Positions 31,853-41,044 of a stretch of 64,000 nt of DNA are shown here, piece by piece. The DNA comes from Enterococcus quebecensis (GTDB lineage: Bacteria; Bacillota; Bacilli; Lactobacillales; Enterococcaceae), in assembly GCF_001730365.1 (NCBI RefSeq), contig NZ_MIKB01000017.1, forward strand, positions 62,001 through 126,000, written 5' to 3'. Below the pieces are notes generated by a model. That model worked only from the letters and a program-made list of their open reading frames with translations. It made no database searches and was not told the DNA's origin. The stretch's first letter is position 1. Every line of letters begins with the position of its first letter. The translations under genes and the position numbers were made by a program.

Positions 31853-32068
31853 TCAAATAGCTTGAGGAATAAAGTTAATCGTACATAAATCATTATAATG
31901 AAAATGGATAGTTGCCTTAATTTCTCCCTCTTCAATCAATTTTTGTGCGGTATCTTTTACGTCTTCTTGGTCAAATTGCTGAAAATTGATCACATTTGCT
32001 ACAAAGCGAGGAGATTTTCGATTGGAAGCCTCAAGTATGAGCGTTTCTAGTTGTGGATTAAACGTCAT
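31853..32068 (-). CDS. Small uncharacterised protein
   Basis: 71 residues, not recognised. It has a helical first half (MTFNPQLETLILEASNRKS), DQEDVKDTAQKLIEEGEIKA and a beta tail ATIHFHYNDLCTINFIPQ. GAGGTG precedes the ATG at good distance, supporting expression. The fold suggests a small dimeric alpha/beta protein, which is inference. It is convergent with the YxeA gene. Confidence 0.65.
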   Translation of the reverse strand: MTFNPQLETLILEASNRKSPRFVANVINFQQFDQEDVKDTAQKLIEEGEIKATIHFHYNDLCTINFIPQAI

Positions 32069-32201
32069 TGGTTTTCACCTCTTTTGTTAACAGTATCATT
32101 TATTTCTTAAATTGGATAGTAATTCAATAGTTAATGAGGAAATGGAAAGAAGTTTTTTAAGATTAATTTTTTATGTAAGTGTGGTAAACATGCTTGTTTT
32201 T

Positions 32202-32665
32202 TTAAAGTATTAATTTATCTGGGCATCGTTCAGTCAATTTTTGTAACTCAAGAAGGTTCTTTTTTTCAAAATGGTGACTCCAAATAAACATCTTTTTCAG
32301 CAAATGAAGTGTAGGTTTATAGTTTGCTGTTTCTTGCTTTGTTTTTTGTTTAATAAATCGATGCAGAATACGATAAACTCGAGTAGAGTATGAAGGCAGA
32401 AGTAGTAAAATGATATCTGCATCATTTAGAGCAGGAGCGATCCAGTTTTTAGTAGTGGTTCCCTCAATAATCCATGTATCCTTGTTCAAAATACTTTGTA
32501 GTTGTTGGACAGATTCATTTTCTAAATAAGGTTGATCCCCTTGAGGATGGCGTTTCCAAATCAGGTTATCTAGTTCGTAATAGGGGATCTTTTTTTTTCT
32601 GATAGTTGTTTAGCAAATGTTGTTTTTCCACTACCAACAGGTCCAGCAATCATAATTTTGTGCAT
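32202..32665 (-). pseudogene. P-loop kinase (FlaR/topology modulation type), frameshifted
   Basis: Reading from ATG 32665 (GGAGG 6 nt upstream) gives MHKIMIAGPVGSGKTTFAKQ, a clear Walker A. After TCA-GAA the tract of nine A (complement 32590-32598) shifts the frame and a stop follows within eight codons. The frame one base away continues IPYYELDNLIWKRHPQGDQP, then TWIIEGTT and NDADIILLLLPSYSTRVYRI, and ends at 32202. One extra A would give one protein of about 154 residues of the adenylate-kinase-like family. Either a pseudogene, a slippage-dependent gene, or an assembly error. Confidence 0.75.
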
Positions 32666-32686
32666 ACATATCCTCCGATCTCAAAG

Positions 32687-32718
32687 AAAAAGAATGGTGA
32701 TAAAACACCATTCTTTTT
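32687..32718 (-). terminator. Terminator after PPIase gene
   Basis: AAAAAGAATGGTG (32687-32699) with CACCATTCTTTTT (32706-32718), 6-nt loop; T-rich on the minus strand beyond it. Confidence 0.85.
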
Positions 32719-32724
32719 AAACGT

Positions 32725-33507
32725 TTATTTTTTAGCTTCTTGTAAAATATTGATTTTTTCAATTTTGATGTCTTTTTTAGGTTTATCTTGTTGATCTTTT
32801 TCAGCAGAAGCAATTTTATCTACAACATCCATCCCTTTGGTTACTTGACCAAAGACAGTATGTTTGCCGTCTAGGAAAGGAGTTCCACCTTTTTTATAAG
32901 CTTCGATAATTTTTTCTGGGTAATCTTCTTTTAAAAGACCGTCAGAAACATTTTTGTCATTTTGAACAATAAAGAATTGGCTTCCATTGGTACCATTTCC
33001 ATTTTCGTCTGTACCGGCATTTGCCATAGATAAGGCACCACGAAGGTTGTATAACTGGTTAGAGATTTCATCATCAAATGGCTTATCCCAAATGCTCTCA
33101 CCGCCAGTACCATCGCCTTTAGGGTCACCACCTTGAATCATGAAATCCTTGATAACGCGATGGAAAGTAAGGTTATTATAATAACCTTCTTTTGCATGTG
33201 TCATAAAGTTTTCAACTGTTTTTGGTGCTTGTTTTGGAAATAGTTTGATCTCGATTGACCCTTCTGTAGTGACCATCTCAACTAAATCTTCATCTTCACT
33301 GACTTTGTCAGATAATTGAGGTAGATCCAACGCATTTAAATCAACAGATTCAGATGTTTTTGTTTCAGAAGAAGTAGCAGAATCTTCTGCAGAAGAAGAA
33401 GTAGCAGAAGATTCTGCGGTTGTTTTTTCATTTTTAGATCCGCATGCTGCAAATAACGCTACGGCTGCTAATAGAGATGTTGCAACAATGAATTTTTTTG
33501 TTTTCAT
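32725..33507 (-). CDS. Peptidyl-prolyl isomerase lipoprotein (cyclophilin type)
   Basis: A 260-residue protein: signal peptide [22 protein letters not shown] with the lipobox LFAAC, a Ser/Glu-rich linker (about 24-60, encoded by an imperfect GAAGAAGTAGCAGAA repeat), then a cyclophilin domain with [43 protein letters not shown] and [15 protein letters not shown]. It isomerises prolines in exported proteins at the membrane surface. Start set at ATG 33507; a longer ORF adds seven residues that would disturb the signal peptide. Confidence 0.94.
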   Translation of the reverse strand: MKTKKFIVATSLLAAVALFAACGSKNEKTTAESSATSSSAEDSATSSETKTSESVDLNALDLPQLSDKVSEDEDLVEMVTTEGSIEIKLFPKQAPKTVENFMTHAKEGYYNNLTFHRVIKDFMIQGGDPKGDGTGGESIWDKPFDDEISNQLYNLRGALSMANAGTDENGNGTNGSQFFIVQNDKNVSDGLLKEDYPEKIIEAYKKGGTPFLDGKHTVFGQVTKGMDVVDKIASAEKDQQDKPKKDIKIEKINILQEAKK

Positions 33508-33608
33508 AAAGTTAAGTCTTCCTTTCAAAAATAGTTACATCTCATGATAACAAATCCTTTTTAGAACTGCCAGTCAAAATGGCAATTTTTTAAGAATAGG
33601 AAAAGGTG

Positions 33609-33637
33609 TAGACCACTTTTTCCTATTCTGCTATAAT
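33609..33637 (+). promoter_or_regulatory. Promoter of mupG-like gene
   Basis: -35-like TAGACC (33609-33614), 17-bp spacer, extended -10 TGCTATAAT (-10 at 33632-33637). Confidence 0.6.
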
Positions 33638-33683
33638 GAAAATGGATACATTATAATCAATACAAATTTTAGGAGGCAGTATA

Positions 33684-34778
33684 ATGGGAAAATTAGGTAT
33701 TTCTATTTATCCAGAACGTTCAACTTTTGAAAAGGACAAAGCATATCTTGATCTAGCTCATAAATATGGATTTAAACGTGTTTTTACAAGCTTACTTCAA
33801 ATTACAGATGACAAAGAGAAAGTTCTAGCAGAGTTTAAAAAAGTTGTTGATTATGCCAACAGTTTGGAAATGGAAGTAATGGTTGACATTAATCCTGCCT
33901 TGTTTGAACAATTAGATATTTCTTATGATGATTTGTCATTCTTTGATGATATGGGGGCTTATGGTGTACGTTTAGATGTTGGATTTACAGGTGCTGAAGA
34001 AGCGAAAATGACCCGCAATCCATATGGCATAAAAATTGAAATTAATATGAGTACTGGGACAAGTTATGTAGACAACATCATGAGTTATTCACCAAATACG
34101 GATAACTTGTTAGGCTCTCATAATTTTTATCCACATCGTTATTCTGGTCTAGGCTATGGTCATTTTGTGTTCTGTTCTGAAAAATTCCGAAAATATAATT
34201 TAAATACAATGGCATTTGTGAATTCTCACGACGCAACATTTGGACCTTGGCCGACACAAGACGGTCTATGTTCTTTAGAAGATCATCGTGACTTGGAAAT
34301 TGCTACTCAGGTAAAACATTTAGTATTAACTGGTTTGATTGATGATATTTTAGTAGGAAACGCTTATGCGTCAGAAGCAGAGTTAAAAGCGATGGCTGAG
34401 GCATTCAATGCAGAATATCCATCAGTGAAGGTTGACGTTGCCAAAGATATCACAGATGATGAAAGAGAAGTTTTATTCACGAGTCTTCATAGTTATCGTG
34501 GAGACCGTTCTGAATATATTTTACGTTCGACGATGACACGTATTCACTTTAAAGATCGTGCATTTCCAGCTCATAATACAAAGGATATGACTAAGGGGGA
34601 TGTCTTGATCGATAATGTTGGCTATGGTCAATACAAAGGAGAAACCCAAATTGCGTTGAAAGAAATGAAAAATGATGGACGAGTGAATGTTGTCGGTCGT
34701 ATTTCTGCAGATGAATTATTCTTGTTAGATTTCTTAAAACCATGGTCTAGCTTTAAATTAATTGAAAGTACTAAATAA
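33684..34778 (+). CDS. mupG: MupG-like 6-phospho-N-acetylmuramidase (DUF871)
   Basis: A 364-residue TIM-barrel plus C-terminal beta domain. The opening MGKLGISIYPERSTFEKDK, GVRLDVGFTGAEEA, NFYPHRYSGLGYGHF and the C-terminal GRVNVVGRISADELFLL match the DUF871/MupG family, which in S. aureus cleaves 6-phospho-MurNAc-GlcNAc during peptidoglycan recycling. There it sits with murQ and murP; here it stands alone between its own promoter and terminator, so the substrate is inferred from family only. Confidence 0.88.
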   Translation: MGKLGISIYPERSTFEKDKAYLDLAHKYGFKRVFTSLLQITDDKEKVLAEFKKVVDYANSLEMEVMVDINPALFEQLDISYDDLSFFDDMGAYGVRLDVGFTGAEEAKMTRNPYGIKIEINMSTGTSYVDNIMSYSPNTDNLLGSHNFYPHRYSGLGYGHFVFCSEKFRKYNLNTMAFVNSHDATFGPWPTQDGLCSLEDHRDLEIATQVKHLVLTGLIDDILVGNAYASEAELKAMAEAFNAEYPSVKVDVAKDITDDEREVLFTSLHSYRGDRSEYILRSTMTRIHFKDRAFPAHNTKDMTKGDVLIDNVGYGQYKGETQIALKEMKNDGRVNVVGRISADELFLLDFLKPWSSFKLIESTK

Positions 34779-34786
34779 TAAAATTA

Positions 34787-34830
34787 AGAGATTGAGAAAA
34801 GTTATAGGCTTTTCTCAATCTCTTTTTTTA
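34787..34830 (+). terminator. Terminator after mupG
   Basis: 15-bp perfect stem, 34787-34801 with 34809-34823, then T run. Confidence 0.9.
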
Positions 34831-35037
34831 CTTGTTAATGAAATACCGAATTTCTAGTAATCTCCAATGAAATAGAAATAAATGAAAAAAATATCATGAT
34901 TTGTGATTAATATTGCGAAAGTTACAATAAAATATTATACTATTTAAGAATTTGAAAAAAGCTTAGTGTTATTTGTTTATTTTTGAGGTAAGCAAATCAG
35001 ATGAAAATGACTAGTGCTTTTAACGAGGAGTAATCGA

Positions 35038-35970
35038 ATGAGTCGAATAGTAAAATTTTTGATTGTTATTGTATCATTGATCGTAATTGTATTATTAAGT
35101 GCAGGCATGTATTTTTATAATTATGCAGTAGTTCCGTCAAAGAAGGATTTCTTGGATGGTGATACCCCAGGCACTGATGTTGAAGTGGAAAAGCCAGAAG
35201 AAAAGTGGTTTAAAGATAGCAAAAATCGCTCTTATTGGGAAATAACATCAACGGATGACCTAAAATTGAAAGCCATTTATTTACCAGCTGAAGAAAAAAC
35301 AGATAAAAATGTCATCATGGCTCATGGTTATATGGGTACTGCAGAAACAATGGCTAGTTTTGCCAAGATATATCATGATTTGGGCTACAATGTTTTAGTA
35401 CCAGATGCTAGAGGACATGGTGAAAGTGAAGGGGATTATATTGGTTTTGGGTGGCCTGAACGTAAAGATTATCTTCAGTGGATCGATAAAGTACTGACTG
35501 AAAATGGTGAAGATGCTCAAATTACTTTATATGGAATTAGTATGGGTGGAGCAACCGTGATGATGACCAGTGGCGAAAAATTACCCAAAAACGTTAAAGC
35601 AATCGTAGAAGATTGTGGTTATTCTACTGTGAATGAAGAATTGGCCTATCAATTAAAAGATATGTTTAACTTACCGTCATTTCCCTTAGTTCCAGTTACA
35701 AGTTTAATCACTAAAATTCGTGCTGGTTACTTCTTTGGTGAAGCTAGCTCAGTTGCACAATTGAAAAAAAATAAAGTTCCAATGTTGTTTATCCATGGCG
35801 ATGCAGATAAATTTGTGCCATTTAAAATGTTGGATGAAGTATATGATGCAACAAATGCACCAAAGGAAAAATATGTTGTTGCAGGAGCACAACATGCAAA
35901 AGCTTATTCAACAGATCCGAAAGCATATAAAGAGAAAGTGTCAAACTTTTTAACAAAATACGTTGATTAA
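35038..35970 (+). CDS. Membrane-anchored alpha/beta hydrolase
   Basis: 310 residues: N-terminal anchor (about 5-29), then an alpha/beta hydrolase domain with oxyanion HGYMGT, nucleophile elbow GISMGG (about residue 173), acid in HGDADKFVP and a histidine in GAQHAKAY. The catalytic triad is complete. It resembles the YqkD-like FrsA/BD-FAE group facing the outside. Start at ATG 35038 after GAGGAG. Substrate unknown; single-gene unit. Confidence 0.88.
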   Translation: MSRIVKFLIVIVSLIVIVLLSAGMYFYNYAVVPSKKDFLDGDTPGTDVEVEKPEEKWFKDSKNRSYWEITSTDDLKLKAIYLPAEEKTDKNVIMAHGYMGTAETMASFAKIYHDLGYNVLVPDARGHGESEGDYIGFGWPERKDYLQWIDKVLTENGEDAQITLYGISMGGATVMMTSGEKLPKNVKAIVEDCGYSTVNEELAYQLKDMFNLPSFPLVPVTSLITKIRAGYFFGEASSVAQLKKNKVPMLFIHGDADKFVPFKMLDEVYDATNAPKEKYVVAGAQHAKAYSTDPKAYKEKVSNFLTKYVD

Positions 35971-36160
35971 TGAAAGATCGTCATTCAGTTTGAAAAGCTG
36001 GTGGCGATTTTTTGAAGTAAAACCCAAATTCTGCTGATAATTCACTATTAAAAACGAGATCAAATACCCATGTTATACCTTAACTAATTAATTTCATGAT
36101 TTTGCTATGCATCTACTAGAATTCTTTGATATGATAATAAAAAGAAATGAGGTAAAATAG

Positions 36161-37051
36161 ATGGAAGATCAAATTATTGACTATCTTCATTACTTACAAA
36201 TAGAACGAGGGCTTTCTCTTAACACTAGAAAAAGTTATGAACGAGACTTACATAAATATTTCACTTTTCTAAAGGAACAAAAAGTAAGCTCTTGGCAACT
36301 GATTGACCGCTACATAATTATGGAATATTTACAATCACTACACAATGAAAATAATTCATCTGCTACGATTATTAGAATGATTTCAAGTTTAAGAGGCTTT
36401 CATCAGTTTTTAAGACAAGAACGTAAGACAGATCATGATCCAATGCAACATATAGATTCACCTAAAAAAGCACAAAAGCTTCCAAGTACACTTTCAGTGG
36501 AAGAGGTCACCTTGCTTATTGAGACGCCAGACACCACCAAACCGCTAGGAGTAAGGAATCGAGCGATATTGGAAGTAATGTATGCTACAGGATTACGTGT
36601 TAGTGAGCTAGTGGATTTAAAAATAGGAGATTTACATTTATCAATTGGATTATTGCAAACAATCGGTAAAGGAGACAAAGAACGCATTATCCCTTTAGGT
36701 GATTATGCGATTCAGTGGATCGAAAAGTACTTAGAAGAAGCTCGTCCTATCTTGATCAAGAAAAATCAAAGCGAGACACATTTATTTGTAAATCATCATG
36801 GCAGACCACTTTCACGTCAAGGAGTTTGGAAAAATCTAAAACAAATTGTTCGAGATGCTGGTATTGATAAGAGCATTACGCCTCACACTTTACGTCATAG
36901 TTTTGCCACACACTTATTAGAAAATGGTGCTGATTTGAGAATTGTTCAAGAGCTTTTAGGACATGCTGACATCTCCACTACGCAAATTTACACTCATATT
37001 ACTAAACAACGTATGGCGGATGTTTATAAACAACATTTCCCAAGAGCGTGA
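36161..37051 (+). CDS. xerD: Tyrosine recombinase XerD
   Basis: 296 residues: N-terminal SAM-like core-binding domain (1-90), catalytic domain with the first Arg in YATGLRVSEL, Lys in GKGDKERIIP, HTLRHSFATHLLENG, LLGHADISTTQIYTH with the nucleophile Tyr near residue 277. It resolves chromosome dimers at dif with XerC/XerS. Its location before ribT-scpA-scpB is typical of Firmicutes XerD. No attachment site is visible nearby. Confidence 0.95.
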   Translation: MEDQIIDYLHYLQIERGLSLNTRKSYERDLHKYFTFLKEQKVSSWQLIDRYIIMEYLQSLHNENNSSATIIRMISSLRGFHQFLRQERKTDHDPMQHIDSPKKAQKLPSTLSVEEVTLLIETPDTTKPLGVRNRAILEVMYATGLRVSELVDLKIGDLHLSIGLLQTIGKGDKERIIPLGDYAIQWIEKYLEEARPILIKKNQSETHLFVNHHGRPLSRQGVWKNLKQIVRDAGIDKSITPHTLRHSFATHLLENGADLRIVQELLGHADISTTQIYTHITKQRMADVYKQHFPRA

Positions 37052-37082
37052 TGAATAGTTCTGAAAGAAAGAGGGTGAGATC

Positions 37083-37445
37083 ATGTTAACTTATTATCGA
37101 AAAGAGCAACGAAAAATTGCAATGGGTATATTGAGTTTTCACCAAAAACTAACTGAATACAAGGAATTGTTAAAAGAAATAGATATGTATGAGAAAGAAG
37201 AAGACCTACATTTGCTATTTTGGATACCAGCCGGGGGAAAAAATATTCAGGGAATTGTGGGAATCGAAGTGAAAACGTCCGAGGCGATGATTTTACATGA
37301 TATATCGATCAATCCTTCTTTTCGAGGAGAAAAGCTCGGGTTTGATTTACTAGATGAGTTGGCTGAATTGTATCAGGAGACGAAAATTTATGGAACTTTG
37401 GCAACATCTACTTATTTATCTAAGTGGAAAGAACACAAGGTTTAA
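37083..37445 (+). CDS. ribT: RibT-like GNAT acetyltransferase
   Basis: A 120-residue GNAT-fold protein: acetyl-CoA motif region is DISINPSFRGEKLGFDLLDEL (about 79-99). In B. subtilis ribT lies between the riboflavin genes and scpA; the position before scpA is the same here although no rib biosynthesis genes are adjacent. The acceptor is unknown. GAGGGTGAG precedes the ATG. Confidence 0.82.
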   Translation: MLTYYRKEQRKIAMGILSFHQKLTEYKELLKEIDMYEKEEDLHLLFWIPAGGKNIQGIVGIEVKTSEAMILHDISINPSFRGEKLGFDLLDELAELYQETKIYGTLATSTYLSKWKEHKV

Positions 37446-37483
37446 GTTTTATGGTAAACTAGAGAGTCGAAAAAGAAAGTTGG

Positions 37484-38269
37484 ATGATCTTGCAGGAAAT
37501 TAATGTAAAATTAGATGTATTTGAAGGACCGTTGGATCTTTTACTACATTTGATAAAAAAATTGGAAATAGACATTTATGATATTCCGATTGCTGCAGTG
37601 ACAGAACAATATATGAATTATATTCATACAATGAAAACACTGGAATTAGAGATCGCTGGTGAATATCTAGTGATGGCGGCAACGTTAATGGCGATTAAAA
37701 GTAAGATGCTTTTACCAAAACAAGAATTGGAAGTAACAGAAGAAGATGAACTTCTCGGAGGAGAAGATCCGCGAGATGCATTGGTCGCTCAATTGCTAGA
37801 ATATCGAAAATTTAAATATGCGGCAGGTCTTTTACATGAAAAAGAATCTGAAAGAAGTCTTTATTATACGAAAGAACCAATGGATATCGATGAGTATAAG
37901 GAAGACAATCCATTTTTAGAACCAAATCAAATCAATACGATTGATTTATTTCTGGCGTTTCATGCAATGCTGGAAAAGAAAAAGAGTCGTCAGCCCGTAG
38001 AAACAACAGTTGCAGGTGATGATGTATCAATCGAAGAAAAAATTGCAACAATCTCTGAAAAAATGCGTCAAATAGATCGAAATACACCGATAGATTTTGA
38101 TTCTTTTTTTACTTCATACTCTAAACAAGAAGTTGTAACAACTTTTATGGCTTTGTTAGAATTGATGAAAAAAGGGGTTATTCATGTAGAGCAAGAAGAA
38201 AATTGTAGTACAATTTTGCTGTACAATACGTCTGAAGAGATTGAATCAAGTACGGAGGAAACCGCGTGA
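37484..38269 (+). CDS. scpA: Segregation and condensation protein A
   Basis: A 261-residue kleisin. The N-terminal SMC-neck motif FEGPLDLLLHLIKKLEIDIYDIPI and the C-terminal winged helix (TTFMALLELMKKGVIHVEQEE) are conserved. With SMC and ScpB it forms the bacterial condensin. The start codon could be ATG 37484 or TTG 37490. The stop overlaps scpB by 4 bp. Confidence 0.97.
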   Translation: MILQEINVKLDVFEGPLDLLLHLIKKLEIDIYDIPIAAVTEQYMNYIHTMKTLELEIAGEYLVMAATLMAIKSKMLLPKQELEVTEEDELLGGEDPRDALVAQLLEYRKFKYAAGLLHEKESERSLYYTKEPMDIDEYKEDNPFLEPNQINTIDLFLAFHAMLEKKKSRQPVETTVAGDDVSIEEKIATISEKMRQIDRNTPIDFDSFFTSYSKQEVVTTFMALLELMKKGVIHVEQEENCSTILLYNTSEEIESSTEETA

Positions 38270-38883
38270 CAACAATCAGTCAAGTTGAAGCGATTCTATT
38301 TGTTGTTGGTGAAGAAGGAATTGGTTTAGAGGAATTATCCTATTTACTAGATCTATCTACCGCCAAAACATACGAATCCTTGACAGCTTTAAAAGAACGC
38401 TACGAGTCAGATAAACAATCAGCCTTAAATATTTTAGAGGTCGGCAATCACTTTGTATTGTCTACCAAAAAAACATTTGCATCTTTATTAAAAAAATATG
38501 CGCAATCACCTATGTCTAATTCACTATCCCAGGCAGCCCTTGAAACATTGTCAATTGTTGCCTATAAACAGCCGATTTCAAGAGTTGAAGTAGATGAGAT
38601 AAGAGGTGTGCAATCGTCAGGATCGATACAAAAACTGGTTGCTCGTCAATTGATAGAGGAAAAGGGTAGAGTGGATGGTCCTGGCCGAGCGATTTTATAT
38701 GGAACAACAGCTTATTTTATGGATTATTTTGGCTTAAAATCATTAGAAGAACTACCAGATATTCATCAAATGGAAGAAGAAATAGCTGAAGAATTACCTT
38801 TGGATCTATTTTTCGACCGTTACAAAGAAATAAACGAAGAAGAACCGGCAACGGACATGAGTGAATCGGAGGAAGAAAAATAG
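38266..38883 (+). CDS. scpB: Segregation and condensation protein B
   Basis: A 205-residue protein with two winged helices: TTISQVEAILFVVGEEGIGLEELSYLL and LETLSIVAYKQPISRVEVDEIRGVQSS. It dimerises on ScpA in the SMC complex. It starts GTG and overlaps scpA by 4 bp. The C-terminal tail is very acidic (EEIAEELPLDLF...MSESEEEK), as in other enterococci. rluB begins immediately after the stop. Confidence 0.97.
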   Translation: MTTISQVEAILFVVGEEGIGLEELSYLLDLSTAKTYESLTALKERYESDKQSALNILEVGNHFVLSTKKTFASLLKKYAQSPMSNSLSQAALETLSIVAYKQPISRVEVDEIRGVQSSGSIQKLVARQLIEEKGRVDGPGRAILYGTTAYFMDYFGLKSLEELPDIHQMEEEIAEELPLDLFFDRYKEINEEEPATDMSESEEEK

Positions 38884-39600
38884 ATGGAAAGACTTCAAAA
38901 AGTAATTGCGCATGCAGGGATCGCATCTCGTAGAAAAGCAGAAGAGTATATCGTCAATGGACGTGTAAAAGTAAATGGAAAAATCGTTCGAGAATTAGGA
39001 ACACAAGTAGGAAAAAATGATAAAGTTGAAGTAGATGATGTGCCTATTTATAAAGAAGAATATGGCTATTATCTATTCTATAAACCCAAAGGTGTTATTT
39101 CTGCTGTTTCTGATGATAAAGGCAGAAAAGTCGTTACCGATTTTTTCTCTCATATTAAAGAACGCATTTATCCTGTTGGTCGATTAGATTATGATACTTC
39201 AGGATTGTTATTACTGACGAATGATGGTGAATTTTCACAAAAATTAACACATCCAAGCCATGAAATCGATAAAGTCTATGTTGCAAAAGTAAAAGGTTTG
39301 GCTAAAAAACATGATTTTCTTCCGTTGACTAAAGGCATGAAAATCGAAGGGTACAAAACAGCACCAGCTGCTTTCCAGATTATATCGGTTGACCTTAAAA
39401 CCAATACTAGTATTGTAGAGTTAACGATTCATGAAGGACGCAATCATCAAGTGAAAAAGATGCTGCAAGCTGTAGGTTATCCAGTTCAAAAGTTAAAAAG
39501 AGAAAAATATGGTGATTTAACCTTAAAAGGATTGCGCCCAGGTGAATACCGTAATTTGAATAAAAAAGAAATCAGTACATTACTCAATCAAGCAAAATAA
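38884..39600 (+). CDS. rluB: 23S rRNA pseudouridine synthase (RluB type)
   Basis: 238 residues: S4 domain (MERLQKVIAHAGIASRRKAEEYIVNGRVKVNG) then RsuA-family catalytic domain with GRLDYDTSGLLLLTNDGE holding the catalytic Asp, and EGRNHQVKKMLQAVGY. Likely modifies helix 89 region of 23S rRNA as in RluB. Last gene of the scpA-scpB-rluB cluster, followed by a hairpin terminator. Confidence 0.94.
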   Translation: MERLQKVIAHAGIASRRKAEEYIVNGRVKVNGKIVRELGTQVGKNDKVEVDDVPIYKEEYGYYLFYKPKGVISAVSDDKGRKVVTDFFSHIKERIYPVGRLDYDTSGLLLLTNDGEFSQKLTHPSHEIDKVYVAKVKGLAKKHDFLPLTKGMKIEGYKTAPAAFQIISVDLKTNTSIVELTIHEGRNHQVKKMLQAVGYPVQKLKREKYGDLTLKGLRPGEYRNLNKKEISTLLNQAK

Positions 39601-39633
39601 TGTGAAAACTAAGATGATATATGGAGTGACCCG

Positions 39634-39663
39634 AAAAGTTAGATTTTTGTTCTAACTTTTTTT
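39634..39663 (+). terminator. Terminator after rluB
   Basis: AAAAGTTAGA (39634-39643) with TCTAACTTTT (39651-39660), then T. Confidence 0.88.
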
Positions 39664-39724
39664 GGTAGCTCAGACTGTATCTCATCTTATTTTTTATAAA
39701 ATTAAAATGTGAAAAGCGTAACTA

Positions 39725-39752
39725 TTGCTTTTTTAGAATAACATTGTATAAT
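39725..39752 (+). promoter_or_regulatory. Promoter before the FMN riboswitch
   Basis: -35 TTGCTT (39725-39730), 16-bp spacer, -10 TATAAT (39747-39752). Confidence 0.7.
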
Positions 39753-39778
39753 AAGTATGAACAAAATTTAATAAAGGT

Positions 39779-39897
39779 TCGTCTTCAGGGGCAGGGTGCA
39801 ATTCCCGACCGGTGGTTATAGTCCACGACCTACTTCATTTGAGGTGGCTGAATTGGTGAAATTCCAATACCGACAGTAAAGTCTGGATAAAGAAGAT
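39779..39897 (+). promoter_or_regulatory. FMN riboswitch (RFN element)
   Basis: The conserved RFN landmarks are all present: CTTCAGGGGCAGGGTG, ATTCCCGACCGGTGG, TAGTCCACGACC, TTGGTGAAATTCCAATACCG, CGACAGTAAAGTCTGG and the closing AAGAAG. FMN binding switches off the riboflavin transporter downstream. Confidence 0.97.
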
Positions 39898-39938
39898 AGG
39901 GCTTATTTGAATTGGCTTTTTTCAGATAAGATAACTCT

Positions 39939-39971
39939 ACTCTATTTTCCCTGCTGGAAAATAGAGTTTTT
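39939..39971 (+). terminator. Expression-platform terminator of FMN riboswitch
   Basis: ACTCTATTTTCC (39939-39950) with GGAAAATAGAGT (39956-39967), then T run. Confidence 0.9.
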
Positions 39972-40292
39972 GCTGTGAAACATTATACCTCATTTCGATC
40001 GTATCAATTTCTAAGAGCTAAAACAGAAGTGAAGGATAGAACAGATGTTGAACAGTACTTGGTGAAGTTACTATCGTAGTGAAGCACTGTGCTTGATTAA
40101 AAAATAACTATTACTACGACCTACTGCAGAATAGTTATCAATAAAATGGTGAGTATAGGGTATTGCATAGTTAATGGCATTTCATTAGTTGTTCGACTAA
40201 TGAAAACCTCTCGCAGCAAATCAGGAGAAATTACTGGAAAAACAATTTAGAAAAGTTCGTTTGAAGATGGGTCCTTAACAGGAGGATTTCAT
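39972..40292 (+). other. Long leader between riboswitch and ribU, with repeat copy C
   Basis: About 320 bp without ORF. GATGTTGAACAGTACTTGGT at 40044-40063 resembles the copies before pyrR and pyrB. A TTTCATTAG/CTAATGAAA hairpin follows around 40180-40205. No second promoter is obvious. Confidence 0.5.
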
Positions 40293-40907
40293 ATGCGAAA
40301 CAACAAGGTACAAAAAATGGTAAGTGTAGCAATGTTAGCAGCAATAGCTGTGGTTTTACAGTATTTAGCTTTTCCGATCATGCCGATCCCTGCGCTCAGC
40401 TTCTTGAAAGTTGATTTCAGTGATATTCCGGTTATGATCAGCATGTTCTTATTTGGTCCGCTGGCAGGTATTAGCACAGCATTCATAAGATCAGTGTTGC
40501 ATCTATTCACAACCGGCGCATCACCACAAAATTTAGTAGGGGATGTAGCTAGCTTTTTTGCAACAATGATGTTTACTTTACCAATGTATTACTTTTTTAA
40601 AAAAGGAAGCAATAAGCTTTCAAATAAAATTCTGGGAATTTCTACAGGAATTACTGCTCTAACTGTTTTTATGACAGTAGCAAATTACTTCGTGATTACA
40701 CCGATATACTTAAAATTATTCGGCGTATCTGCTGGGCAGTTTTTAGGAATGTCATTAACGAAATATGTGACGATCGGTATTTTTCCATTTAACTTAATCA
40801 AAGGGATAATTGTGAGTGCGGTATTTTTAGTTCTTCACGCCAAACTTTTACCATGGCTATCAAGGAAGCAACATCAGTTAGGAAAACAAAAACCAATAAT
40901 GAAATAA
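40293..40907 (+). CDS. ribU: Riboflavin ECF transporter S component RibU
   Basis: A 204-residue membrane protein with six hydrophobic segments. The opening VQKMVSVAMLAAIAVVLQYLAFPI holds the Ala-rich motif that S components use to contact the ECF module, and FLKVDFSDIPVMISMFLFGPLAG is the RibU signature. Captures riboflavin and uses the shared EcfA/A'/T energy module encoded elsewhere. Preceded by AGGAGG and controlled by the FMN riboswitch upstream. Confidence 0.95.
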   Translation: MRNNKVQKMVSVAMLAAIAVVLQYLAFPIMPIPALSFLKVDFSDIPVMISMFLFGPLAGISTAFIRSVLHLFTTGASPQNLVGDVASFFATMMFTLPMYYFFKKGSNKLSNKILGISTGITALTVFMTVANYFVITPIYLKLFGVSAGQFLGMSLTKYVTIGIFPFNLIKGIIVSAVFLVLHAKLLPWLSRKQHQLGKQKPIMK

Positions 40908-40929
40908 ATTTATTGATATAGATGTTTAA

Positions 40930-40974
40930 AAGCGTGAAACAGACTATCTTTTAGTTTTGTTTCACGCTTATTTT
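40930..40974 (+). terminator. Terminator after ribU
   Basis: AAGCGTGAAACA (40930-40941) with TGTTTCACGCTT (40958-40969), then ATTTT. Confidence 0.8.
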
Positions 40975-41044
40975 ATGAATAAACCAAAAATTTCTATTTA
41001 CTTGATTATTTCTGGTAGAATAGAAAAGATGAGGAGGGGAAAAA

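Noticed and set aside
32606-32794. Plus-strand ORF over the P-loop gene
   Set aside because: Composition is a mirror of the frameshifted kinase and PPIase ends; no coding signal.
36161-37051. Phage or integrative element integrase
   Set aside because: Sequence and the ribT-scpA-scpB context are those of housekeeping XerD; no att repeats or phage genes nearby.
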